From assembly GCA_001275005.1 (NCBI GenBank), contig JWZX01002709.1, positions 1 to 62,761 of the forward strand: DNA of 62,761 nucleotides, given 5' to 3'. Made by a program: the position numbers and the translations under genes. Positions 42,300 to 53,161 of the stretch are shown here, piece after piece. Origin of the DNA: Chrysochromulina tobinii (Eukaryota > Haptophyta > Prymnesiales > Chrysochromulinaceae). The notes under the pieces were generated by a model. That model worked only from the letters and a program-made list of their open reading frames with translations, ran no database searches and was not told the origin of the DNA. The number at the start of each line of letters is the position of its first letter. The first letter of the stretch is position 1.

Positions 42300-45200
42300 C
42301 TATGTCGTCGGCAGCTTCTGGCCGCCATTGCAGCGGTGGTAGGCGATGACGTAGTCGATGTGCACGTACTCGGAGTGGAAGAGAACAAACTCGCGGTAGC
42401 GATCGATCACCTGGCCCAGCTCGGCGATCAGCGAATGGTGGCAGATTGGTGGCGTGACGCCCGGCACCGCCGAGAGCTCACGGAAGTTGACGGGGAAGAT
42501 GAGCGCACCATTGTCCATCGAGGTGGCCGTCTGGCCCGGTTGCTGCGTGCGCACGGGGTAGCCGAGGGCCGCGCGCACCACGAGAACGTAGAAGACGTCG
42601 CCCGGGTGGCGGAAGGTTCTGCCGTACAGCCGCTTGTGCAGGTCACTGCTCGGGTCGTACGCGCTGTCGGCACTGACGTACTGATCCGTCTTGCCAACGT
42701 CCTCCGCGAGGTAGACGCCGTCGCCGAAGGCGGTGCCCGCGCCGGTGCCCGAGTAGCGCTCGTTCAGGCCCGTGGACAGCAGGTGGAACAGCCGATCTGG
42801 GTTGGTGCCATGCAGGAGGATGACCTCATTGCAAGCCTCCGAGGGGGTGAGGCCGCGCACGCGATCGGTCTTCACGGGCAGGCCGGGAACGAAGGAGACA
42901 TTCTTGCCCTTCCTCTCGAGCAGCTCGAGCTCCTGCTGCACGCGCTTCACGCCGGTCGTGTACTTGTCCAGGTTGCGTGGATGGTCGACCTTCCACGCAC
43001 ACGCGAGCTTCAGCGAGTCGTACGGGCCGTACTTTTTCGACACGTCCTTGCCCTTGCCGAGCCACTCTGGGTACTCTGTCTGGAGCAGCGCCTCAAGGGA
43101 GCGTAGCAAGCGTGCATCGGTCTCCGGCCGGAGAGCCTGGAGGGCGAAGCCGTCCTGCTCCAGTGCGAGACGAGCCTTGTTCTCGGCGGCCGGCTGTCCG
43201 CGCAGCGACCCAACAGCAGGCGCGGCTAGAGATGGCGGGGGAGGTGGTGGGACAGGGCCGGAGATGGTGAGGCTCGCAGCGATAGCCGCAGCAAGCTGAG
43301 CGTCTTCAACCTCTTGCAGCGCCTCGGATTCCTGCTGACTCCTCTCCGCCTGCTCCTTGACACGCTGCTCCTCGAGAAAGCGCGCGCGCACCGAAGGCGC
43401 ATCGCGCAGCAGTTGCAAGACCTCATTCTGATCCTGGGCCGGCTTCTTCACCATCCCCGACGAGAAACCAACCTGGACGAGATCGAGCACGCCGCTCACG
43501 TCGGCGCCATGCTGGATGAGGAGCCGGAGCATTTTGGGCTGAGCGAGCGCGCCGAAGCGCTGCACCAGGCGGATGCCGTGATGATCGGTCGCATTAGCAC
43601 GCGCGCCTGCCTCGAGCAGCGCGGCGCTTTGGGCTTCGTCACCACGTATCATCGTGCGAATGAGCACCGGGTCACCATCGTGATCGAGCTGGTTTGGGTC
43701 CGCCTTTGCCTTGAGCAGCATCCGAAGGCACTCGACGTTGCGCGGGCTCGGGTCACAGGTGGCCAGCATCAGCGGCGTGCCGCCTTTGCCATTGGGCTGC
43801 TCCACATTCCCCTTTGCCTCAATAAGTAGCTTGAGCAGCGGAGGGTTCGCTTCCTGCGCTGCCCAGCTCATCGGGTGCGCGCCACGGTGGTCCATACGAC
43901 CGATGGTGGCCGTGGCGCCCGCCTTGAGCAGCAGCGCCGCCGCCTCGATCGATCCCTTTTTAGAGACAAACCCGAGTGGGCTCTCGCCATCGCGCGGATC
44001 GATGGCATTGACGTCGACCTTGTGCTCGATGAGGATGCGCACGCACTCGAGCTTGACATCTTTCTGGTCTTCCTCGTAACCAAGTGCAAGCATGAGAGGC
44101 GAGCCGCCTTTACCATTCTTCTTCTCGACGTCGGCCTTGGCCTTGCAGAGCAGCTCGAGGATCTTGGGGTAGGCGTCCTGGCACGCCCAGTGCATCGGAT
44201 GCGTGCCTATCCGATCCATCTTATTGATCGTCTGTGCCGCGCCGTGCTCCAACAGTATCTGGACGCACTCGAACGATCCGCCATGCGCCGCGGCATTGAG
44301 CAGCGTGGTACCATCATCTCTTGTATAATTTCCGTCGGCCTTGGCGCCGAGTAGTAGCCTGCAGCACTCGGAATGGTCGGCTATGCATGCGAGCAAGGTG
44401 GGTGGGTCGCCATCGGCGTCAGTCAAGTGGACGTTTGCGCCGTTGGCCAACAGCCACTTGATGGCATCGGTACGATCGCCGAGCACTGCGAAGGCGAGCG
44501 GTGTCATTGACCTCGCGAAGGAGGAAAATTGGTGGGTGTCCACATTGGCCCGGCCCCGGAGCAGCAGCTGAAGGATAGGCAGGTTGAGGTTGGGCTCGAC
44601 GCAGCAGAGCCAACCGAGCGGCGTGCACTCGAGCGGCTCGGTCTTGCATTCCAAGTTGGCACGCGCATTGATGAGCGCCTCGACGCAGCTGCTGTGCGCG
44701 CCACGGACCGCCGCAAATAGCGGCGTGTACCGCTCCTCGTCCACCGCCTCCAGGCTGGCGCGGTGCTCGAGGAGCAGCTGCACGCACACAACGAATCCGT
44801 TTCGCGCAGCCACACCAAGGGGGCTCAGCTCCCCTCTTGGCTGGATTTGTACGTCGGCCCCACGATCAAGGAGCAGCCGAGTGCACTCGAGCGACCCAGC
44901 ACGGCACGCGTGCCACAGCGGCGACGCCCCCGAAGCGTCCCGCACATTTGGGTTGCACTCGGGACTATTGAGTAGCGCCTCAAGTCGCGTGACTGACTTG
45001 GCCGCGGCCATGAAGATATCGTTGAGGTCGCCGGTGACGATCTCGAGCCAGCGTGCATCCAAATTCCAAATTCCAGAAGCAGCCTCGTGCGCCATGCGCG
45101 CCAACTGGAGCATCTGCAACATCGACGCCTTCTGTGCGCGCATGTGCTCTTTCTGGTTCCTGCTGCGGCCGCCGCCCGTCCTAGAACCCGTCACGCCGTC

Positions 45201-48200
45201 GTAATCCCCCTTTGCCTCCGGCGGCCGCGGCCGGGTGAGCGTGTCGTGGGGCGGGTCGGGCGCAGCCGCATCGAGAAACAGGAGCCGGCCGGCCGCCATC
45301 ACGTTCCACGGGTTGCCGTCGTGCGCGGCGGGCTTCTTATCATAGTAGACGCGCACGCATCCGTTTTTGTTCGAGCAGCCGGCGCTCGTGTCGAAGAATC
45401 GGCCCTGCGCCGTCGTCCAGCCCACCACTGTGCCGTAGACGGGGCTGTCGCTCCCGTTTTCAACATCACCGATGTCGAGCACGCGCGTGCCGAGCTCGAG
45501 CCTCGCGTGGGGTGTCTCGCTCTCGAAGATGAAGCCCACGACCCCCAGACTCTGCTGACGACGCCATACAGCCATCTCCGCCGCTGGCGGCGCCAGGTCG
45601 GACACAGAGCTGAATGCCCCGGCGTCCATGATCTGATCCACTGCAGACGCACTTTGCCGCAGGTGGGAGGCCATTTCATCAACGAGTGTCGCATCGAGCG
45701 GCACGCCGGGCAGGTACTCTTCCATGTCCTTTTGCATGCTCATGAAATTGAGCGTGTCAGGGTGCTGATCGCCGAGTGTCGCACGGCAATGCTCGACGAC
45801 CAGCGGCAGCGCTTCGTCGAGCATGCCCTGGGTCGCCAGCAGGGATCCCAGATTGTGGATGGCGGTGAGCGTCTGAGGGTGCCGATCGCCGAGCGTCGCA
45901 CGCCTCGCCTCGAGCGCCTCGCGCAGCAGCGGCTCCGCCTCATCAAGCTTGCCCTGGTCCTGCAGCAGAGTCCCCAGATTGCCAATGGAGGCAAGCGTGT
46001 GAGGGTGCCGATCGCCGAGCGTCGCACGCATCGCCTCAAGCGCCTCGCGCACCAGCGGCTCCGCCTCGTCAAGCTTGCCCTGGTCCTGCAGCAGCGTCCC
46101 AAGATTGTTGATGGAGCCAAGCGTGTCAGGGTGCCGATCGCCGAGCGTCGCACGCCTCACCTCGAGCGCCTTGCGCTTCAGCGGCTCCGCCTCATCAAGC
46201 TTGCCCTGGGCCTGCAGCAGCGTCCCCAGATTGCCAATGGAGGCAAGCGTGTGAGGGTGCCGATCGCCGAGCGTCGCACGCCTCGCCTCGAGCGCCTCGC
46301 GGTACAGCACGCCCGCCTCGTCGAGCTTGCCCTGGTCCTGCAGCAGCATCCCCAGATTATTCATCGAGTCGAGGGTGCGCGGATGCCGATCGCCGAGCGT
46401 CGCACGCCTCGCCTCGAGCGCCTCGCGGAACAGCCCGCCCGCCTCGTCGAGCTTGCCCTGGTCGTTCAGCAGCAGCCCCAGCTGGTTCTGCAGCACCGAC
46501 GTCGCCCGCTCCTCGCGCGGCATGCGCGCCAGCGCCGCGCGGCCCTCGGCCGCGAGCCACTCGCGCAGCGACGCGCACACCGTCGCTGTCACCGCGCCGA
46601 TGCCGCCCTCGAGCTGCGCCACCTCGGCCAGGATGTAGTCGCGGTCCTCGATCATGGTGATCTGCGCGTCGGCCGCGTCGATGCCCGCCACGATGCCCGC
46701 AATCTCGTCAAAGCGCCTCGTCAGCAGCTCCTCGAAGCCGTCCACGTCCGCGGGCGCGAGCACCACGTGCAGCGTCGCGCCTTTGGCGAGCGCCTTGACG
46801 AGCTCGAACATGCACCACGCGCGCGTCATCGCGCCCGGCCCGCGGCGCAACCAACCGGCGGGCGGTGCGCCGCGCTCGGGCAGCAAAAAGGGCTGGTTGG
46901 GCGCGGGCCACTCGGCCGTGAGCGGCGAGCAGTACAGGAGGAGCTCGCCGATGGCCGCCATCGCATCGGCAAACACGTGGTCCGTATCCTCCTTGCGCGC
47001 CGTGTGCTCCTCGCTGCCCCGGGGGTAGCGGCCGGCATCAAACTCGCCCGCGAGCAGCGTCTGCGAGGCCGCAAAGATGTCGATCCACACGTAGCGCGTC
47101 ACGCCGTCGGCGGCCTCGAGCTCGGCCAGCCTGCGCTCGATGGCGTCGAGCATGTCGCCCAGCTTCGTGCCCTCCCACGAGTACGAGAAGAAGGTGGTCG
47201 CGAGGCCGATGAGCGCATCCACCACCTCGCCGCGCGCCTCGGCCGTGAGCGCGAGCGACTCGATGAGCGAGAGCCCCGTCGAGCGCGTGAGCGCGCACAC
47301 GCTCCACTCGAAGCCCTCCTGCTTGATCAGGTCGCCCATCAGCATGCCGAGCGCGCCGCGCGCGCGGTAGAAGCGCCGGATGGCGCGCAGCATCGCTCGG
47401 GTGATGCCGCGCCGGCCGCTCGGCAGGCGGCGCGCGTGCGGGCGCACCGGCACGTCGAGCGTGCCCTTGGGCACGCGCGCCGCTGTGATCGCCTTGCATC
47501 GGCGAGGGAATCGGCGGTGCTGCCAATCGATGTCGCCTGATCGCTGCGGATCGATGTCGAGGAAGCGTCGCCCGCGCCGCGCAAGCGTATCACCATGGAC
47601 TTGGGCATGGCGACGGGCTTGGGCATGGGCGCGGGCGTGGGCAAAGCCACGGGCTTGGGCGTGGGCGCGGGCGCGGGCGCGGGCGTGGGTGCGCCCGCGC
47701 GGCGGGCCAGGTATAACAGAGCTGTATCGTGTGCTGTGCGGGCACTCGATTTGAAGGAACGGGCGGCGGCGAGGGACGCTGCGGAGATGGATCTGGCGAT
47801 GAGCTTGGGGATCTGGGTGCACGAGATGATGAAGATATGCACCACGGAGGTAACCACGAAGAGCCAGAGGCGAGGATTCGTGAGGATCCAATGCAGAACT
47901 ATGAGGATAGAGAGCGCGCCGTCCTTGTCGCGGTTGAACGCATTGAAGGCCATCAGCTCCTCGATGAATCTAATGGCCGGATCGATGAAATACCAGCAGA
48001 CGGTGGCACGCGGTTTCGCGCACGGGCTTTGCTTCAGGGCCCCCATCATGCCACCGAGGGAGCAGCTGTGAGAGACAAGCACCCTCGCCGTCTCGCGCGT
48101 CCACTGGGTGCCATGGGCGGTGAGCTCGGCGGGGAAAGCGCCGCCGCCGCTCACGGTGGCTGCTGCCGCAGCAAGCGACGAGTTGTCGCGCTGCGGGGCT

Positions 48201-48331
48201 GAAAAACGGGCCCGAGTCGCATCATGGTCGGCTGTGCCGATCAATGGGGTCGAGTCACTGCCTAGGTTCGAGTGTACTGAATCGAGTCGAGTGGTGACCG
48301 TGAAGATCGCGAGGAGAGAGCGGAACGCCAT
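42300..48331 (-). CDS. giant TPR / ankyrin / PARP-catalytic protein with effector-like N-terminus
   Basis: From about 47500 down to 42300 a single frame encodes some 1730 residues. Order: an effector-like domain (TTFFSYSWEGTKLGDMLDAI, TRYVWIDIFAASQ, MTRAWCMFELVKALAKG); six to seven kinesin-light-chain TPRs (RRATLGDRHPHTLASIGNLG); a SPRY-like patch (VYGTVVGWTTAQGRFFDTSA); about fifteen ankyrin repeats (SPLWHACRAGSLECTRLLLD); and a C-terminal PARP domain with LLHGT, AFGDGVYLAED and YREFVLFHSEYVHIDYVIAY (H-Y-E triad). Upstream of about 47560 the protein-like frame is a different one, starting MAFRSLLAIFTV at 48331 and containing two TM segments (ILIVLHWILTN; LWLFVVTSVVHIFIISC) and a Pro/Ala repeat. 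An unrecognised intron or a frameshift near 47480-47560 must join them. Membrane-linked sensing or immune-type signalling is inference. Confidence 0.83.
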
Positions 48332-48419
48332 TTTTTTCGCGACGGTGCTTCGCGACGGCGTGAGAAGGACCACGAGTTTTCGAACTTTGACCCTCTCCCA
48401 AATTAAACGGGCCGGTATC

Positions 48420-51400
48420 CTAATTTGGTACGCGCTCGTACACGCACAGCTCGGCGAGCGGATGGACCGCCCTTACCGGTATCCGGAGCACACAGCGCCA
48501 GCCGCGCGCGCCGTCCAGAGCGTTGGCACTCGGGTCGGTGGAGCAGTCGGGCGCCGTGTCGGGCGCAACGTCGGACGGCGCCGTACCGGGCGCGAGGTCG
48601 GGCGCCGTATCGAGCGCGGGGTCGGGCGCCGTGCCGGGCGCGCTCACGGGCTCGCCGACGATGCAGCAGAGCGGCGCCTGCGGGTGCCGCGGCGATGGTG
48701 ACGGGCTGATGGGAGCGGTAATCAAGTGGTTCGGGGCTGATGGGAGCGGTACTCAAGTAGTTCGGGGCTGATGAGAGCGGTAATCAAGTGGTCGGGGTGG
48801 AAAGATCGTAGTAAATCGGGCCTCAGGGAGGCTCATGGGGTGGGTAATGAGGGGGGGCTCAGGGGGGGGCTCACCTGCGGGTATGCGCCCAGGTACGCGC
48901 GCCAGGGCGCATTCCGCCCCCAAAAGAAGCAGATCGCACTCTGTGAGGGCTGTGGGATGTTGAAGAGGGCGTCTGGCCGCACGCGCGTCACCTGTGGAAT
49001 GTGGAAGAGGGCTGTGGGATGTGGAAGAGGGCTGTGGAAGAGGGCTGTGGAATGTGGAAGAGGGCTGTGGAATGTGGAATGTGGAAGAGGGCTGTGGAAG
49101 AGGGCTGTGGAATGTGGAAGAGGGCTGTGGATTGTGGAATGTGGAAGAGGGCTGTGGAATGTGGAAGAGGGCTGTGGATTGTGGAATGTGGAAGAGGGCT
49201 GTGGAATGGGGCTGTGGAATAGGGCGTCTGGGCGCACGCGCGGCGTCGTGGTGAGCACTTGCATGCGCGTCACCGAGGAGCAGAAGCGAGGCAGCGAGGC
49301 GTACACCTCCGGGTCGGAGATCACGTCGAGATCGATTGCATGCACGCGCAGCCCGCGCGCCTGCAGCATGGCCTCGAGCGCGCCGTCGCCGCACCTGCCC
49401 ACGGGGGAGAAGCGCCGTGGTGAGCACTTGCATGCGCGCCTGCAGCATGGCCTCGAGCGCGCCGTCGCCGCACCTGCCCACGGGGGAGAAGCGCCGTGGT
49501 GAGCACTTGCTTGCGCGCCTGCAGCATGGCCTCGAGCGCGCCGTCGCCGCATCCTATGCGGACGACCGCGCGGTGACGTGCGGTTGGGCGCCGGGTGAGC
49601 ACTTGCATGCGCATCCTATGCGGACGACCTCGAGGTGGCGTGCGGAGGGGAGGGGGCGCCGTGGTGAGCACTTGCATGCGCACCCGATGCTGACGACCTC
49701 GAGGTGCCGTGCGAGCAAGACGTTAGCGAGCACGTCGGCTTGTGTGGGCGTTGGCCATGCGCACGTACCTAAAGGGGGTGGAGGGGGGGGGGCGCGCGCC
49801 GTGGTGGGCACTTGCATGCGCGCCGAGCCGGCGATGCGCACGTACCGCCTGAGGGCCACGTGGCGGCAGTTTCGTCAAGCGCTCGGTGGGGCTGCTGTGG
49901 GAAGATGCGGCCGTTGGACAGCGACGGTTGCGGCGGCGGTTGCGGCGGTTGCGGCGGCAGCGGAGGCGATGGCGGTTGCGGAGGCGGTGGCAGCGACGGC
50001 GATAGCGGCAGCGGAGGCGATGGCAACGCTGGTGGCGACGCAGGCCAGAGCTCAACACGGCGCTCTGACGTGTCCCGTATCTCGTGGTCCGAGATCGGCC
50101 ATGGCTCAAACGGACGTGCCCAGAACGGCGCGTCCACGGGCGGCATCGCGCGCTCGTCGAATGCATGCACGCTCGTGCTGCTGAACGCGTACCTAATGAG
50201 GGAGGCAATCAGGCAGGCCATCAGTGGCAATCAGAGGCCATCAGAGGGGCTCGCGCACCTGATGAGGGAGGCAATCAGACGTCATCAGAGGGGCTCGCGT
50301 ACTCGTAATTGGACGGCTCATCAAGCCACGGATCGCAATCAGACGTCATCAGAGGGGCTCGCGCACCTGATGAGGGAGGCAATCAGACGTCATCAGAGGG
50401 GCTCGCGTACTCGTAATTGGATGGCTCATCAAGCCACGGATCGCACGGCCGCTCCCGCACGAACGATCCGCTCAACACGGCGCGCGCCACGTGGCACCAC
50501 CCGGTCGCGCCGTATTGAGCGCGCTCGGTGTGGAAGGGCGGCGCGCTCACGAGCGCTTCGAACGAGTTTCCTGATGAGGGAGGTTATGAGGGAGGTTCAT
50601 CAGGGAGGTCATCAGGGAGCTCATCAGGGAGCTCATCAGGGAGGTCATCACGAGCGCTTCGAACGAGTTCCCTGCCACGACGACGCGTCGCAGGAGTACT
50701 CAGAAGGTACTCATCCTAGGCAATCAGAGGCAATCAGAGGCAGTCAGAGGCACTCCGAGGCATACCAATGACGACCACGCGCGACAGCTGATGAGCTCCC
50801 CAATTAGCGGCGAGGAGATTCGCGTACAGCTGGCGCGTGCAGTGCGGCAGGTAGCAGAGGCAGCGGCGACCCTCGACTCGCACGCGCCCCTCGTCATTGT
50901 GTGCGGGCACGCTCCCGCCACGGCGGCGCACGCAGCGCACTTCCGCCTCCACCATCACTGGATCGTAGACCATCAACGGAAGCGGCTCGTCAGATGCCGA
51001 TGCATGCGCGGAGCCGTTGGCGGAGCTGTCGAAGGCCGCCGATGCATGCGCGGAGCCGTTGGCGGAGCTGTCGAATGCATGCGCGGAGCCGTTGGCGGAG
51101 CTGTCGAAGGCCGCCCGCTGCCTGAGCTCGTCACGGAGCAGCAGCATGAGGGCAAATTGATAGCGCGCGGCGCGGCTACTCGCAAAGTGGCCGACGCCGA
51201 GGCAGAGCAACGAGTCGATCGCCGGCGCCCCGACGGAGACGGAGCGCACGTACGCGATCAGCTGCTGGGCGAATGCGGCTGCGCGCAATTCGGCGACGGC
51301 CGCGTCGAGGCGCTGGTCTAGGATCTCATCGTCGGCCGCCGATGAGTCGCCGCTTGGAGCCGCACGAGCGTTCCCTATTAGGTTTGCACGAGCGCCATTC

Positions 51401-51597
51401 GCAGTCACGAGACCTTCCTCTCGTGGCGGCCGCGTGGGTGGACCGCGGCCGCGGCGCTTGGACACGATGGTGAATCCACCTGCGCGCATGCGGTCCTCGT
51501 GCGAGCCGGCCATCGCTCGCTCGGGCGGGTCTTCATCATGCTCGTGCTCGTGCTCGTCGTCGTCGGGGGTGGTCGCGACCTGAGTGGCTCGCGGCAT
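48420..51597 (-). CDS. SRR1-like domain fused to a class I methyltransferase-like domain
   Basis: Exons 50766-51597, 50411-50570, 49846-50192, 49684-49768, 49274-49394, 48875-48991 and 48420-48677; phases agree, about 639 aa. The first part follows SRR1: SLLCLGVGHFASSRAARYQ, LPLMVYDPVMVEAEV, RRCLCYLPHCTRQLYANLL and RVVVIGNSFEAL. SRR1-like proteins take part in circadian or heme-related regulation in plants and animals. A Pro-rich linker then leads to a methyltransferase motif I (IGCGDGALEAMLQARGLRVH, ending in an AIDLD acidic loop), AICFFWGRNAPWRAYL and CCIVGEPVSAPG. Introns here carry the second intron element (GCATGCAAGTGCTCACCACG), often with duplicated exon edges. The start is the first ATG of the frame; an Asp/Glu/His-rich N-terminus makes it uncertain. 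Confidence 0.75.
49000..49235 (-). repeat. TTCCACA/GGGCTGTGGAATGTGG tandem array in an intron
   Basis: Units of GTGGAAGAGGGCTGTGGAAT fill this intron of the SRR1-methyltransferase gene. On the minus strand each unit ends CACATTCCACAG or CCTCTTCCACAG, so many potential acceptors precede the real one at 48992. Confidence 0.9.
49392..49690 (-). repeat. tandem copies of intron element B with attached exon piece
   Basis: A 79-bp unit joins part of exon 5 (CTCGAGGCCATGCTGCAG on the minus strand), the core GCATGCAAGTGCTCACCACG and an acceptor CCCGTGGGCAG. It stands twice in tandem, followed by two diverged copies carrying the exon 4 end (CACCTCGAGGTCGTC). Confidence 0.88.
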
Positions 51598-51959
51598 TTC
51601 ACAAGGAAGGCCTGCTCAACACCAAACACAGAAGACAACGAAAGGTTCACACAGGCACGAGGCATGAGAGTCACACCAATCTTGCGTTCTGAAACACACG
51701 TGCTCATGATCATCATGGACCCTCCGATAGGACTCTTCAGACTCTGGCGCCGCCGTCCGCTGCCCTAAATGCATGTGTGAAGAGAGGTCTACTTTGGGCG
51801 CGCGATCCTCATGCGCCGTAGAGCCTCCATGTCTATCCCCATAGCGAGTCTCCTTCTCCATAGCGGAGTTGCTCCTCGCCCTCGACGTGGCCATCTCAGG
51901 GCCATCTCTCGGAGCTATCTCGCGATCTCGGAGCTATCTCGCGATCTCGGAGCTATCTC
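51598..51959. other. intergenic region, no gene recognised
   Basis: It lies upstream of the SRR1-like gene and downstream of the TLC gene, both minus strand. A short run of GATCTCGGAGCTATCTC (two to three copies) stands at 51910-51958 directly after the TLC stop codon. Nothing else is evident. Confidence 0.45.
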
Positions 51960-53014
51960 TCAGTTCGTCTCCTTCGCCATCGCTTTGGCGTCCTTCCCCT
52001 TGAGATTGCCCTTGCTGATGACCCTCACGATCTTGTACCCCCAGAAGAGCTGCAGGCCGGTCAGCACGATGGACGCGAACGCCAACCACGAGAACGCCCC
52101 AGCTGACACGCGCACGTCGCCCGACACGTACACGGCGTACAGGTCGGGCCAGAGCCTCATGATCATCAGCAGCGGGAAACAGACGCAGCGGACGAAGAGG
52201 AAGGAGAGCGCGAAGACGATGCGGCAGACCTCGTTGATCGCATTGTGCAGCGGGTCCTTGAGCAGCGACGGGAGCCCGCGGTACAGGTCCACGGCCACCA
52301 ACGGCACTGACGAAACCAAGAGGGCCTCGCATGAGTGGCAATCAGCGGTCATCAGTGGTCATCACCTGACGAAACCAAGAGGGCCTCGCAATCAGAGGTC
52401 ATCAGAGGTCATCAGTGGTCATCACCTGACGAAACCTCGACGACGGCGAAGAAGAACACGGAGTAGTACGTGCACCACGGGCCGCCGTTGGCCGCGGCGA
52501 CGAGCGCCGTAGCGAGCGCGAAGCTGTGGTGCAGCAGGTGCTCTGTCTTGCACACCTCCTTCTCGAGCGCCGTCACCGTCAGGTCATAGAGCTGGAAGCC
52601 TGCCATGAAGCGCGTCAGGTGCCACCCGATCGTCACGACGTTGTACAGCCGCTCGCTCGCGTTGGCGTGTGCGAGCTCCTGCATCTCAGCGTCAGAACAG
52701 AAGGCCACCAGACCATGGAATGCGGCGTACGTGAACGGGACGAGGATCACGAGCTGGTGCGCGACCAGCCCGGGCATCATCGCACACTTTGCCAGCGTAG
52801 ACGTCTCAGGTCGATGATGGCGAAAGCTGGTGAGAACGGCTCGTATCAAGACGTGCGCCGCGAGCAAGCCGAAGGCCCATTGGTACACCACCGGATCCTC
52901 CAGCACGCCAAGGCCGGTGGGCCCGATTGGCGGCGTCAGAGGCGGCGACGGCACCTTCTTTCCGAAATGCATCTTCGTTGCGATCTTGTCGGGCCAACAT
53001 GAAAGATTCTCCAT
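51960..53014 (-). CDS. TLC-domain (TRAM/LAG1/CLN8-like) membrane protein
   Basis: Exons 52426-53014 and 51960-52306, joined inside a Val codon (EVSS|VPLVAVDLY); about 311 aa. The start MENLSCWPDK was chosen because it leaves 147 bp to the divergent FkbM gene; the frame is open to 53359. Six to seven hydrophobic segments are visible (VVYQWAFGLLAAHVLIRAVL; CAMMPGLVAHQLVILVPFTY; LYNVVTIGWHLTRFMAGFQL; FALATALVAAANGG; IVFALSFLFVRCVCFPLL; LAFASIVLTGLQLFWGYKIV). KTEHLLHHSFALATAL matches the conserved His-containing stretch of TLC domains. Members sense, transport or make ceramide-type lipids. The intron has the exon end GGTTTCGTCAG repeated at its middle and 3' end. A Lys-rich tail resembles an ER retention signal. 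Confidence 0.75.
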
Positions 53015-53161
53015 TTTCACAATTGAGTTCACGAACGGTTCTGGCTCGTTCTCGCCGGCCCCTTCGAACACAACCCGGGCATGCAAGTCTACACGACTTT
53101 TCGAGGAAACTTGATGTAAGGGGCAGGTCCCAGCCCCTTGCTTGATGCGAGTCACCGAGAC

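Noticed and set aside
42300-43106. Plus-strand frames opposite the PARP, TPR and ankyrin exons (for example 45087-47540)
   Set aside because: They are antisense shadows of a high-GC coding exon; the minus frame shows clear domains.
47570-47891. N-terminus of the giant PARP protein in the long frame (Arg/His/Ala repeat)
   Set aside because: The alternative frame over the same bases encodes TM helices and a Pro/Ala/Lys linker with natural composition; the Arg/His repeat is its shadow.
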